DNA from: Sarcocystis neurona
Lineage: Eukaryota; Apicomplexa; Conoidasida; Eucoccidiorida; Sarcocystidae
DNA length: 64,000 bases
Direction: 5' to 3'
NCBI GenBank assembly: GCA_000727475.1
Contig: KL647318.1
Location: 1,204,316-1,268,315, forward strand
Part shown: positions 11,088-21,670 of the stretch, in pieces
Layout: each line of letters starts with the position of its first letter
Position numbering within the stretch: the first letter of the stretch is position 1
Position numbers and translations under genes: made by a program
The notes under the pieces: model-generated
What the model was told of the DNA's origin: nothing
Databases searched by the model: none
The model's input: only the letters and a program-made list of their open reading frames with translations

Positions 11088-13376
11088 TTATCTACGTTTT
11101 TCAGCTGCAAGTCTGTGTCTCAGCATTGCGGCCTTTGTCGACTGCTGCGTCGCATGTCTCGAGTGTCGCTGGTGCTGCTGCTGCTGTCGCTGCTGCTGCT
11201 GGTGCAGCGCCTCTGCTGCTGCACGTCGTTCGTCGTCTGCCGCGCCACTTACAACCGTTGTAACGAGCATCACCGCTCCTAAGATCAGCCACCAGTACTG
11301 CTTCCAGAAGGGCAGCTCTTCGACTTTGTCTTCTCCCCCTCCTTCTGCCGTCCCTCCTGCGGCACTCGCCCCTGCGTCCCTCTGCTGCTGCTGCTCTTGC
11401 TGCTGCGTCTGTGCGTCACGACGTCCGGCGGCGGCTTCTTCTGCTGCGGTCGCGGCAGAAAGCAACATCTGCTCTGTTTCCCCTATGAAAAAGTGAGGCG
11501 CCATCCACACCCCGGGCCTTGCTGCCGCCGCCGCTGAAGAAGAAAAAAAGGAGGAACGCGACGTGTCACTACGTCGCGGCGGCGGAAAAGGAGACAGCAC
11601 CAGCTGCAGGACAGCAGGCACCACGGCCGCCTCCGCCCCCGCTGCTCCTCTGCCTCCCCGTGCTCGGCTGCTGCTCTGAGACTGCTGCTGCTGCTTCTGC
11701 TGCGTATTCGTTGTCTTCTGCTGCGGTTTCTCCTGGGCCCCGACGAATCCTTCCGCTGCTGCACGCCACGCCACGGCATCTCTTTCGCCATTTGCAGCCG
11801 GGGACAGATCGCAGCTGACGACGACCACGCGTCTTCCCTCCGCCTGTTCTCCTCTGCCAGTCCACGTCTCTTCGCCAAGGCCGCTGCTGCTCTGCGCTCC
11901 TGGCATCAGCGCAGCAGCGGCCGGCAGGGATCCTGCTGCTCCTCCTTCTGCAGCAGCAGGAAGCACTAGAGGACTGCGGCCGACTGTCACCGAGTACGGA
12001 CGCAGCGTCTGCGGATTGATGTGAAGCGCCAGCGTAAACGGCGCCCCGTTGCACTTCCCTGCTGCTTCCTCGCGTCGGCGAAGCAGTCGTGCAACCCAGT
12101 GGACCGTCTGTACCCACCAAGAAGCGCTCGGGCTGCCCTCTCCTGCTGCCGTCTCCGCTGTCTCTTCCGCTGCTGCCTCCTGTCCGGCCACAGCCGACGC
12201 GGACGCGAGCAACGAAAGCGGAACAGTCGTCTCCACCCCACATCCTGCTGCTGCATCCCCACCACCGGCAACCGCGCCAGCAGCAGAGCGAGCACATGAG
12301 GCAGCAGGTGAACCAGCAGAAACAGCAGCTGTGACTCGGAAGGTAATCAACGGAAACAAATTCCCTCCTCCACGTTGCCGACGGCCTGCGGCTGTTGCTG
12401 CAGCAGCTGTTGCTGCAGTTGTTGCTGCCGAGTTGTTCTCGGAGGTCCACGCCGTGACAGTTTCTCCTCTGTTGCTGTCTGCGGGCTGGGCGTCTGCTGC
12501 TTCTGCTCCTGCTGCAGAAACTTCTTCTTCATCATCCCGGAATGCAGCTGCTGTTGTGCGAGGCGCGTTACGCCGCTCTGCTGCCCCGCCTGCTGCTGTT
12601 CGCCCAGCAGCAGCATCTTTGGGAGCCGCTGCTGTCGTCCTCGCCGTCGCCCAGCGCTTGTGCTGCTGAAGAGCCGCGCGTCTTGCTGCGTCGTCGTAGC
12701 GCAGCCACGCCACCTCTATCGTCTCTTCCCGGGCCGCTGCTGCTTCTTCTTCTTCCCCGGCCTGCTGCGGCTCTGCCGGTTCCTTGCGCTGCTGCTGCTG
12801 TCGTTGCAGGTACCACGCGTCCCATGCAGCTCCTGCTGCTGCTGCTGCACCCGAATCGGTAAAGGCCTCAGGAGTAGCAGCAAATGAAGAACCCCGCCCA
12901 CCGCTTCCCTCCTCCTCCTGCTCCTTCTGCTTTCCCACCGCTCCGGTCCCAGCCGTCCCCGCGGCCCTCTGCTGTTGCGGCCGGCTGCTGCTCAGCGGCG
13001 GGGACAGACGCCGCCGCACGACGAACTGCCCGAGCAACTGCGCCTCAGCAGCAGCTGCTGCTGCTGCAGTCGCCGACGCGTCGGGAGGGGTTACCCACAC
13101 GTAGACGCTGTAGACGGCAGAAGAAACGCTCCCTCCCGACAGCAGCAGAGCCGCGGTGCCGGGGGACTGTAGCAGCAGAAAAAGAAGCAGAGGCAGCAAC
13201 AGCAGCAGCAGTGGGGTGTGGCCGAACGGTAACCAACAGGTAAAACCAGCAGCAGCAGCAGAGAGAGGCGAGCTGCCACCTCCTGCCGTCCGAGCCTCAG
13301 TCATCATCCGCGCGGTTTTATACTGCCGCTGCTGCGGTCGTTCTTTTCTCTCGCTGCTGCTGCCTTCCTTCTGCAC
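11088..13376 (-). CDS. EMC10-like ER membrane protein with Ala/Gln runs
   Basis: A single open frame of 762 residues. Residue 24 is also Met (13307) and starts more naturally before the hydrophobic segment at about residues 54-77, which looks like a signal sequence or anchor. The middle is interrupted by Ala, Gln, Glu and Ser runs coded by CTG-type repeats. Non-repetitive islands include YSVYVWVTPPD, APFTLALHINPQTLRPYS and WMAPHFFIGETE. Near the C-terminus, FWKQYWWLILGAVMLV forms one membrane span followed by a short, mostly hydrophilic Gln/Arg-rich tail. A luminal domain followed by a span beginning with an aromatic-Lys-Tyr-Trp motif matches ER membrane complex subunit 10, which helps insert membrane proteins; human EMC10 is about 260 residues, so the extra length is repeat insertion. 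Assignment is from architecture only. Introns are not excluded. Confidence 0.5.
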   Translation of the reverse strand: MQKEGSSSERKERPQQRQYKTARMMTEARTAGGGSSPLSAAAAGFTCWLPFGHTPLLLLLLPLLLFLLLQSPGTAALLLSGGSVSSAVYSVYVWVTPPDASATAAAAAAAEAQLLGQFVVRRRLSPPLSSSRPQQQRAAGTAGTGAVGKQKEQEEEGSGGRGSSFAATPEAFTDSGAAAAAGAAWDAWYLQRQQQQRKEPAEPQQAGEEEEAAAAREETIEVAWLRYDDAARRAALQQHKRWATARTTAAAPKDAAAGRTAAGGAAERRNAPRTTAAAFRDDEEEVSAAGAEAADAQPADSNRGETVTAWTSENNSAATTAATAAAATAAGRRQRGGGNLFPLITFRVTAAVSAGSPAASCARSAAGAVAGGGDAAAGCGVETTVPLSLLASASAVAGQEAAAEETAETAAGEGSPSASWWVQTVHWVARLLRRREEAAGKCNGAPFTLALHINPQTLRPYSVTVGRSPLVLPAAAEGGAAGSLPAAAALMPGAQSSSGLGEETWTGRGEQAEGRRVVVVSCDLSPAANGERDAVAWRAAAEGFVGAQEKPQQKTTNTQQKQQQQSQSSSRARGGRGAAGAEAAVVPAVLQLVLSPFPPPRRSDTSRSSFFSSSAAAAARPGVWMAPHFFIGETEQMLLSAATAAEEAAAGRRDAQTQQQEQQQQRDAGASAAGGTAEGGGEDKVEELPFWKQYWWLILGAVMLVTTVVSGAADDERRAAAEALHQQQQRQQQQHQRHSRHATQQSTKAAMLRHRLAAEKRR

Positions 13377-14330
13377 CTGCGACGTTTCGGCGGCAGCTGC
13401 GTCTCGTGACCTTGCCCTTCTCTCTCGCTGCTGTGACTGCTGCAGCTCTGTTTCTTGCTGAAACAGTCCTCCTCAGAGCGCGCCTCCTGTTGCTGCCTTT
13501 CCTCCTGCTTTTCCTCCTGCTGCTTCTTTCCGCTGCCGCGGCTGCTGCTGCTGCTCTGCGGACTCGCCGGCGACGCCCTGCCACGGCTGCATCAGCGGTG
13601 GTGCGGCAGTCACTGCCGTTGCAGGCGCTGCAGCGGCGTCGGTGAAGACGGGAGACGGGCTGCTGGTGCTGTTGGGCAAAGCAGCCTGCAGAAACGACAA
13701 TGCGGCTGTCGCTGCGAACAGCACTGCAGGAAAAGCAGCAGCTACAGGCGGGCGATCCTAGAAGCTCGGCTATCCAAAAGGTCCATCTGCTGCTGCTTCT
13801 TCTTCCTGTTTACGCCCGGGCTTCATCTGCTGATCCTTCTGAACCTGCTGCTGCTGTTCTTGCTGCTGCTGCTGCTGTTGGCACTGCTGCCGTTCTTCCT
13901 GCACGTGCCGTCGCTCTTCTTGCTAGCGCTGCTCTTGCTGGTGCCGCTGCCGCTGGTGCCGCTGGTGCCGCTGCTGCTCGCGTCGCTGCTGCTAGTGCCG
14001 CTGCTGCTCGCGTCGCTGCTGCTAGTGCCGCTGCTGCTGGTGTTGCTGCTCTTGGTGAAGCTGCTCCTGGTGGAGCTGCTGATTCTTCTGTTTCCGTTGA
14101 TGCAGCAGCCGTTGCTGCTCGTCCCGGCGCCGCTGCTGTTGCTGTTGCCGTTTGTTCCGCTAGTGTTCTCGCTGTTGGTGTTCTCGCTGCTTCTGCTGCA
14201 GCTGCCGCCGCCGCCGGCCCAGCAGCCAGGAGGAGGAGAGGACGCTGACGAAAGAAACGCAGCAGAGTCTTCTTCAAAGACAGAATGAGAACTTACTCTC
14301 TTCCCCCAAAGTTTTGACGCTCGCACGAAG
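13377..14330. other. CTG-dominated low-complexity segment
   Basis: Upstream of the EMC10-like frame. CTGCTG sequence keeps five or six frames open. Minus frames read Ala-rich or Ser/Thr/Asn-rich (13810-14326), plus frames Leu-rich. None has a non-repetitive island that I could assign. It probably includes the promoter and 5' region of the minus-strand gene. Confidence 0.4.
13965..14040. repeat. 30-bp tandem repeat in CTG context
   Basis: Units beginning GTGCCGCTGCTGCT occur at 13965, 13995 and 14025, giving two complete 30-bp copies and a partial third. The unit is a multiple of three, so open frames are kept. Confidence 0.75.
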
Positions 14331-16950
14331 GCACGCAGGCAGGCACATTTCGTATATCAGACACACAAGCCCACCACATCCCCATACACATCAAGCGCGC
14401 CACATTCCCATACACATCTGTGACATATGTGTGACGGTTTTATCTCTGTTGAGAAAGACACTTCTCCGCGCAGCCGGACTCTACCCGGGCAGAGACGCAG
14501 GAAAAAAAGTTTTAGTAAGTCTTCACGTGTACGCACACGGTCGAGCGCGGAGAGGACGGAGAAAAGGACACCGCGAAGAGAACATCCTGAAGGAGAGAAG
14601 CTCGAGAAAATCCACCTCCGAAAAAATAGAGAGAGAAATACACGCCCAGGCAACAGAGTCGGCTACGTGTGTGAAGTGCAGACGGAGAAAGAAACAAACA
14701 GAAAAACGCAGAGATACAGAAAGAAAGAGAGGGACGAACGAGAGTAGACGCGGAGGGGGAGAGTGCTGGACCGGATGAAGAAAATGGCGAGACGGAGGGA
14801 GGGAAATTCACTTCATGGAAGAAACATAAGAGAAAAGCTCCTAATTTGTCGAAACTTCCCTTCTCCCGTTGCGAGTTCTACGTACTGCGAAGCTCGGCGG
14901 CAAACAACCTAGTACGCGTTCCCCACCCACACGCGCGAAGAAAAACAGGGAGAGGAAGCCTCATGTATGTGGGAGAGAATGGAGGAGAAGTCGCAAAGAG
15001 AAAACGACGGAGAAGGAGAGAGAGAGGTGCTTTTAGCGGGGAGGTTTCTTTTCTTTAAAACGCCAGAAGCATACGGAGGTGTCGCCATCCTGTGTGGAGA
15101 TGCGTCCCTCTCTATACACATACATGAGGAGCGAGTCCGTTACCAGCGGCGGACGTTGAGGTAGAAGACGAAGAAGGAAGAGAGAAACAAGAATGGACGT
15201 TTCACAGAAATACTGCCGATGCAAAGGGCAGCCTGGCAAGAAACGCGCTCTTCGGGAAGAGTTTTCCTCAACATCGGCATTGGGGCATCACCCGGATACG
15301 CACGCGCACAGAGAGATGGACAAAAAAGTGAGTTTCTGTGTGTGGTACTCCTGCAGATACGAAAGAAGGGGAATTTTTCTAGAAAGAGATAAATTTAGTT
15401 AGTACCTTCCACAATAAATATTTGAAGCTTGGGAGAAATAGTAGAACTCAACTGCCTACGGTTGTGTACACGCAGACATTTCAGTGATACGTGCAACTGC
15501 CCGTGCAGGAGAGAAAAAAATGCAGAAGAGCATCCGAGTTGACCTACGTCTGCATTTTTCAAAAAGAACTAGACTTCTATTTCGGCGGCATTTCTACCGA
15601 GAAGACAACTAGCTACGTACGGACAAAGAACAAATAAACGGAGACTCAGATACTCGACCTTCTTCTCGGGGCCGTCTTTTCCGTCCCGGGATGCACACTT
15701 GATTTCTATCTAATAATTTACGGCATTAGCCTCCCCGTTACTGTTGCTGTCGCGGTACGCTGTGTACGCAGGTACGTACGTGTAGGGAAGGGAGGTTGCG
15801 CTGCGTATTTATAATTAGGTACGTGTTAGCTGAGGAAAGTAGACGATGGGAAAAAAAGGAAGCCTCTGCATTCCCAACAACTCGTTCAGTGTCCTCCGTC
15901 CTTTTTGCTCGGTGAGACAACGGCAAGACAGACTTTTCTACTGAAAAGGCGACGGGGGGGAGAAAAGTGCTGGTGAATCGATGAAGACGTAAACAATGAA
16001 AGAGGACGAGAAAAAATGTACGAGAGCGAAATGAAGAAGGGGAAGGAGAGAAATACGGAGAAGACGGCGGGAAAGGGGGAAGCCTGGAGATTTACGCGGT
16101 GATTGAGGGGAGAAGACAGCTGCAGAGGTGACTGAGCGGAAAAATTGTAATTTTCGCAGGCGGGAAGTAGAAAAAGGGAGAAGCCCAGCTTGCGCAAAGA
16201 GACATGGATTCTCCCTTTTTACTGGGGCCTGAATGTTGTCGAATTTTTTAATCGATTGTTTGCATCAATCTGGTGGTGCTGTACCCCGATGTTGGATAAT
16301 ACAGTCACCGTCCTCCCGTCGCTTTACATCAGCAGAAGAGCCGCTCTTCTACATGCGACACTTAATCATATGTATTTGTCCATTCATACTTAGTAACGAC
16401 ATTATTTGGCGCCGTCCTTCTCAATTTTCTTACGCTCGTGTAGCCAGAGGGTTGCCACGGTACCGCCGTCCCACTCGAACAACCCCCCCATTAAAATGTG
16501 AAACCAGCGCAGACTTTCCGTAACGCGCTTAACAAGAGACGGTTATTACTCAGAAGGTTGAGCGGGGTTATAGAATAGTTCTAGAGGACAACTATACGCC
16601 GCGGGAGGACCACAGGAGTAGTTCTGCTACTAGATAAGAAGTAATTTACGCGCGCCGCTACCACGGAGCTACCTACGCACACGGCACGACACCGTGCTGT
16701 GCAAGGATATGAGGATTTCGTTTTAGTCGAATTCATCGAAGAAAGAGCACGACTAATTTTCCTACACACACACACACACACCGGGCTGCTGCTGCGAAGT
16801 AATGCGACTTCCTCCGAGGCCCCCGCCCGGCCAGGCTGACGATCTTGCTGCTGCAGCACCAACAGTGAATACACACCACCCTTTGCAGCAGGACAGCAGG
16901 AGCAGCCGCGAAAGAGGGCACGCAGAAGAAGAACAACAGCAGCAGGACGA
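14331..16950. other. No gene recognised
   Basis: Purine-rich and ordinary-complexity sequence (GAGAGA/AGAAGA words at about 14500-15200 and 15840-16200). The longest frames are 100-150 residues without domain signals. A minus frame from 17044 downward starts with a hydrophobic signal-like segment (MPVRLLVCLLALFSS) and could be a first exon, but I found no following exon. Confidence 0.4.
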
Positions 16951-18450
16951 GACCAGCTAAAGCAGCAAGAAATGCATCAGTGGAGCCGCGCAGCCACAGC
17001 GAAGAGAAGAGAGCGAGCAAGCAGACCAGCAGCCTTACCGGCATACGCAGCCGCAGCAGGAGGACGCGGATGACGACGTGGAAAGGAGGGAAAGGGCAGT
17101 AGTGCCACGAGGCTCAGCAGGAGCCACCAAGAGCAGCAACAGCAGCACGGCAGCTCCACCAGCTGCTGTATTTAATGCTTCTGTGAGATATATACTGCTG
17201 CAGTTGTTTGTGACACTGTGTGCTACTGCGTCTGCTGCTTCGTACGAAAAGGGCTGCGCAGGAGTGTGCTGCTGCTCTGCTGGACCTGTATCGTCCTGCT
17301 CCAGCAGGACTTGAAGTCAAAGCGATGCTTGTAGTGTCTCCTCTCCTACCTACACCATCCCTGTTGCGCTCCTGCGTGGTTCTTCCTACCAGCGGCAACA
17401 TGTTGCTGCTGGGCCGTGTCGGTACTGCTGCTGCTTATTACAACATTCTGCTGCAGGTGTTCTTGCTGTTCAAACCGCGTATGAGAGTTAGTACACTGCG
17501 CAACGCCACGGCCACGGGTGGAGGACTGTTCGTGTGGAATGAATGAGTGGACGCTCAGATTACGCTGCTGCTCGCGTAGGCGCCCTGCCCTGCTGTTATT
17601 GTGGTGGTCCTATGTGGTCTTGTGGCGCTGCTGGTGCTGCTTGTGAAACATTTTCTCTGCTGTTGCGATGCTGCTGCTCCACATATCACTCTGCTGCTGC
17701 CCTACGGCGCGCTACCCATTGCAGGCTGCTGTTTATTCTCCTAGTGCAACCCTATTCCCCCGTCCACTGCATTCCTACTATCCTGGGACAGTTGGACTAC
17801 CATGTGTATACGTTGATAAATATATGTAATGGCGCTGCTCGCGGGTGACGCGCTTTTAAGGGAGTAGTGAGGACTCCCCAAGAGACTGCTGCTGGTTTAC
17901 TGCTACCGCTGCCGTGGAACGCAGCTTCTCGTGCTGCCGTACTCCGCTAGAGTGCCGCCGTTATAATTCTGACAATACAATTCAACTGCTACTCGAGTGT
18001 TGCCGCTGTCCTCGTGTATCTCGGGCTGCACTTACCGCTGCTGTTTTGCACGGAATCAGCTGGCACGACGCTGGGGCGACTGGGCAGCTTTTATGCGACT
18101 GCTGATGTAGAACTTCTACCAGGACCCCGTTGCTCTACGGTTATTGTGTTGATAGACGATAGTGCTGTTGCTATAGCTCTTCTGCTGCAGTATTGCTCCT
18201 GCTGCCCTGCTGTTGCTACATTACGCTGTAGTGCTGCTGCTATTGCAGTCCTGTTGCGCCACCATATGGCTGCTGCCCTGCTGTCGCATATAAGCCGCTG
18301 TAGAGGAGCAACTCCTGCCCGTGCTGAATTTCTTCTGCTGCTGCTGTTGCTGGCCGCTGGCGGCGGAGACACCGAGCGTGGTAGAGGGAAGCGACCAGTC
18401 CTGCAGCGTCCGAATCGTATCCGAGGGGGAAGCGTGGACTTGAAAGGAAC
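16951..18450. other. Dispersed CTG-rich segment, coding unclear
   Basis: Scattered CTGCTGCTG triplets in otherwise mixed sequence. Plus frames at 17220-17546 (QECAAALLDLYRPAPAG) and 18014-18466, and minus frames at 18240-18692, look partly protein-like but cannot be joined into a gene by eye. This marks the right edge of the left repeat-rich block. Confidence 0.3.
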
Positions 18451-19590
18451 GGAAAACAGGACATAATTCTCGCGGGAAATTTTGTTTCCACCGTGAGAGA
18501 AGTACGTGGTGCAGACACAGCTGCAAACTTAGCCTCGAACCCAGAGCTTACAGAGTGGGTCTTCTTGCAAGTATACACGTATGTGTCTCTACATGTATTT
18601 GTGCGTAGATTTCTCAAATCTATACAACACGTACTAGACACACACGTATACACGTGTCTGAAAAACAAAGCAGTCATCGAGGAGCACGACATCCGTGTTT
18701 GGTATGTAAATCTCTACGTATAGGGAGGAGAGTAGTGTACACAGGTGGATGTACGCAGACAATTGCAGGTATACACACACATAGTTGCACCTGGTGGCTT
18801 AACTCGTGTAGCGACACAAGGGAAACACAGGTGTGGAAACAACTACACTACGAAGACGGTCATGGATCTGTGTGAATTACGTGTTAGGGGCCGGGCAACA
18901 GAGTAGGTGCTTCAAGGACGCGTACGAAAGAGTCATGGAGGAGGGGCACATGGATTACATCGGTGCGCAGATTCTCACACCTTTATGGTGGAGCAATGCA
19001 CACACGTTAAAGAAAAAAAAGTGCACCCCAAATGAACAACTACCATATATTTGTATATACATGTGGTGCGTAGATGCAGGCAGTCAATGTCACAACCTTA
19101 TTCCGCAGATGTCATTGCAGAGGCGCGCCGATGACGGCGGTGCGGCCGGTGTATACGTGCAGAAAAATCCATATGTGTACGTAGTATCTATACGTGCAGT
19201 GCTTAGAGGCATACCTGTGGAAGAGCTCACTGAAATCAAAATCATGCGTTGTGTCCACATATAAATAAACCTACACATATATGTATATACATGTATATAC
19301 AGAAGCGTGGAAGGCTGCAAGTGTTTCGCAGTTACATGTGTGTATGAGTACAGATATGTTGCAAATCTGGAAAGCGACGGTTGCGAAGATTTCGGTCGTC
19401 ACTGGGAGACACCCATTTTCTGTCTCTTTTTGTGTAAGGCTGCGAATGTGGTGTTGTGTCGTTATTTGTGCATGACACTCTCGCGGACGACTGTGTACTT
19501 TTCCTTATGCGTAGGCGCACGCGTGCGCAGTTGAAGCTGCAGGTGGCTGCGTGACATACTCATGAATTCTTTGATTGTATGTGTTGGATC
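18451..19590. other. Unassigned, start of repeat-poor block
   Basis: CTG repeats stop here and composition becomes ordinary, with short GTATACA/ACACGT words. No frame longer than about 145 residues, and none recognisable. Confidence 0.4.
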
Positions 19591-19598
19591 GGCCACGT

Positions 19599-20509
19599 TC
19601 ATGTGTCTAAGTGTGCCCTCCGCTTGCAGCAGTAAGTATACACGGTGAACCACGTACGTGTATTTCTCACAATATCTGGGATGCTATACGCCGAATGCCG
19701 TTCCTGTAGATGAGTCAAGAAGCTACGCGCGGGTGAGGCGGACAGGGACGTAGTGCTGCTGTTGGCTGATGATGTGCTTGTGACTGCCGGGATTGCCGCT
19801 GCTTCCACCGGAAAGACGAACTTTTCCATCCTGCTCTCTGTGATGTACCTACCCTGCCCGCCGGCTGGCAGCTGCGGGTCGTTCTCCTGCTTTTGCGTAG
19901 CCACGTAGCCTGCTCCTGAAGAAGTGCTTTGTTCTGCTGCCATCCTTCTTGCTGCTTTGCTGGTGTTCTGTGTCTCTCGGCTGGCTGCGCTCTTGAGTCT
20001 GCTGCGCTTGACGTGCTTGCTAGGAGATGCTGCTAACTCTTCTTCTTCCTGGTGATATGCGCGCACGCTTTGCCTGCTGGTGTACGTCTCCTCCTGCCGC
20101 CTCGGCAGAAATGCGTATACATCTGCGTCGCGACGCCGGCGTGGGCGGTGCTGCTTGTACGACGACGCTTGCGGAGTGCGTGTCGCCGCTGTCCACTTCT
20201 GTTCTCTCGCCGCCTGCGCTTTATGTCTCTGTAGCGGTCCTGTTCCTCAGCAACAGCTGTCACACTTCCAGCTGCATCTCCCTCACAAGCACCACCAGGG
20301 AGATAACCAGCCTCTCCCGTACAGCCCTCCACGACACGGACAACTCTCGTACTCCGCGGCGCAGTGCGTGTCTGTGTGTGTGAGTGAGCGACTGCGTTTT
20401 GCTGACGCGCTGCTACACTACCGCTCGTGTCGCTTTCTTTGCAGAAGAGTTGCTGCGGTTGCGGCATGCGCAACAACATGGGCACCGGCACCGGTGTCGT
20501 GCGCCCCAC
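19599..20509 (-). CDS. Hypothetical basic protein, two-part frame
   Basis: Two overlapping minus frames read as one likely gene. The upstream part (20509 to about 20100) contains DRYRDIKRRRRENRSG and further Arg clusters resembling nuclear-localisation or nucleic-acid-binding sequence. The downstream part (about 20060 to 19640) contains EEEELAASPSKHVKRSR, SRMEKFVFPVEAA and LTHLQERHSAYSIPDIV. Joining them needs a frame change, probably an intron near 20050-20100. No family recognised. It lies head to head with the cyclophilin gene, so the two may share the region 20510-20986. Confidence 0.35.
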
Positions 20510-20986
20510 GAGCCGCTGCGTGCGAACAAGTGGTTGTCGTCAGCATCGGTACGGAGTTGGATTACGTTTTGGTGCTGGTACTACTTCCCCGACTCCTCCT
20601 CCCCCGGCGTATAATATGCGCATGTCCCGAGAGTGTGCGCGGTGTTACGATCGCAGCAAAGGCGGCTCCGGGTTTCCCCTTCACAGCCGGCAAGTCAGTC
20701 TCCTAATTCCTTCCCACGTCACTTTTTTAAAGAATCTTATCCTATTGGAGTTTGCGGTGGAAGTGCCGTTTGAGGGTGCTCTTCTCTGGGTACTCTCTCC
20801 GTCCACACGTGCGCGCTCTGCGCCGGCTTTCGCGGTGGGGCATCCCTCCCGGTCCTGCCGCTACACCACTATCAACCCGCTGCTACTGCAGAGAACTCAT
20901 AACGCGCACCCTTCGTCGCGTCGTCCCATTTTCCCCCGCTTCTTCGGTTTACGTCCAACTGACTTTTTTCTGAGCCTCTCCCCGTG
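20510..20986. promoter_or_regulatory. Presumed 5' region of cyclophilin gene
   Basis: About 480 bp between the hypothetical minus-strand gene and the cyclophilin start. It is pyrimidine-rich on the plus strand just before the start (TTTTTTCTGAGCCTCTCCCC). No specific promoter element identified. The role is inferred from position only. Confidence 0.35.
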
Positions 20987-21508
20987 ATGGCGAAGAATCC
21001 GCAGGTCTTTTTCGACATAACGATCGGCGGGAAACCCGCAGGACGCATCGTGTTCGAGCTTTTCAAAAATATTGTCCCCCGCACGGCCGAGAATTTCCGA
21101 GCGCTGTGCACGGGAGAGAAAGGAAGGGGAACGTCAGGAAAGCAGCTCACCTACAAAGGCTGCGCCTTTCACCGCATTATCCCTGAGTTCATGTGCCAGG
21201 GAGGGGATTTCACACAGTTCAACGGCACCGGAGGAGAAAGCATCTATGGGATGAAATTTGCGGACGAAAACTTCGACCTTAAGCACACTGAGCCCTTTCT
21301 TCTCTCCATGGCAAACAGTGGCCCGAATACGAATGGATCGCAGTTCTTCATCACGACTGTTCCCTGCCCGTGGCTTGACGGGAAACATGTAGTCTTCGGA
21401 AAAGTGGTAGAAGGCTCCGATGTCGTGAAGCAGATGGAACAGCAGGGAACCCGCTCTGGGAACGTCAAACAACCAGTTGTTATTGCGGACTGCGGCCAGC
21501 TCTCCTGA
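20987..21508 (+). CDS. Cyclophilin (peptidyl-prolyl cis-trans isomerase)
   Basis: A complete intronless gene for a 173-residue single-domain cyclophilin, which isomerises Xaa-Pro bonds and is the cyclosporin A target. The ATG at 20987 is chosen; the preceding in-frame GTG is not needed. The family signature [15 protein letters not shown] holds the catalytic Arg, Phe, Met and Gln; SQFFITT and [11 protein letters not shown] follow, and the Trp contacts cyclosporin. The segment [16 protein letters not shown] carries the extra loop residues typical of divergent-loop cyclophilins of plants and nematodes, absent from human cyclophilin A. There is no signal peptide or extension, so it is probably cytosolic. 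The sequence is free of amino-acid runs, unlike the genes in the flanking blocks. Confidence 0.97.
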   Translation: MAKNPQVFFDITIGGKPAGRIVFELFKNIVPRTAENFRALCTGEKGRGTSGKQLTYKGCAFHRIIPEFMCQGGDFTQFNGTGGESIYGMKFADENFDLKHTEPFLLSMANSGPNTNGSQFFITTVPCPWLDGKHVVFGKVVEGSDVVKQMEQQGTRSGNVKQPVVIADCGQLS

Positions 21509-21635
21509 AATAGTGGCGGAGAAGGAAAAGCACGCGGAGGTGTATGGGAGACAAGGGGAATACACTGATGGACACGAGGGAAAAAGATTTATACTTAGGA
21601 GGGAAACGCAGAAGAAAGCGGTACAAGGTCCAACC

Positions 21636-21670
<35 letters not shown>

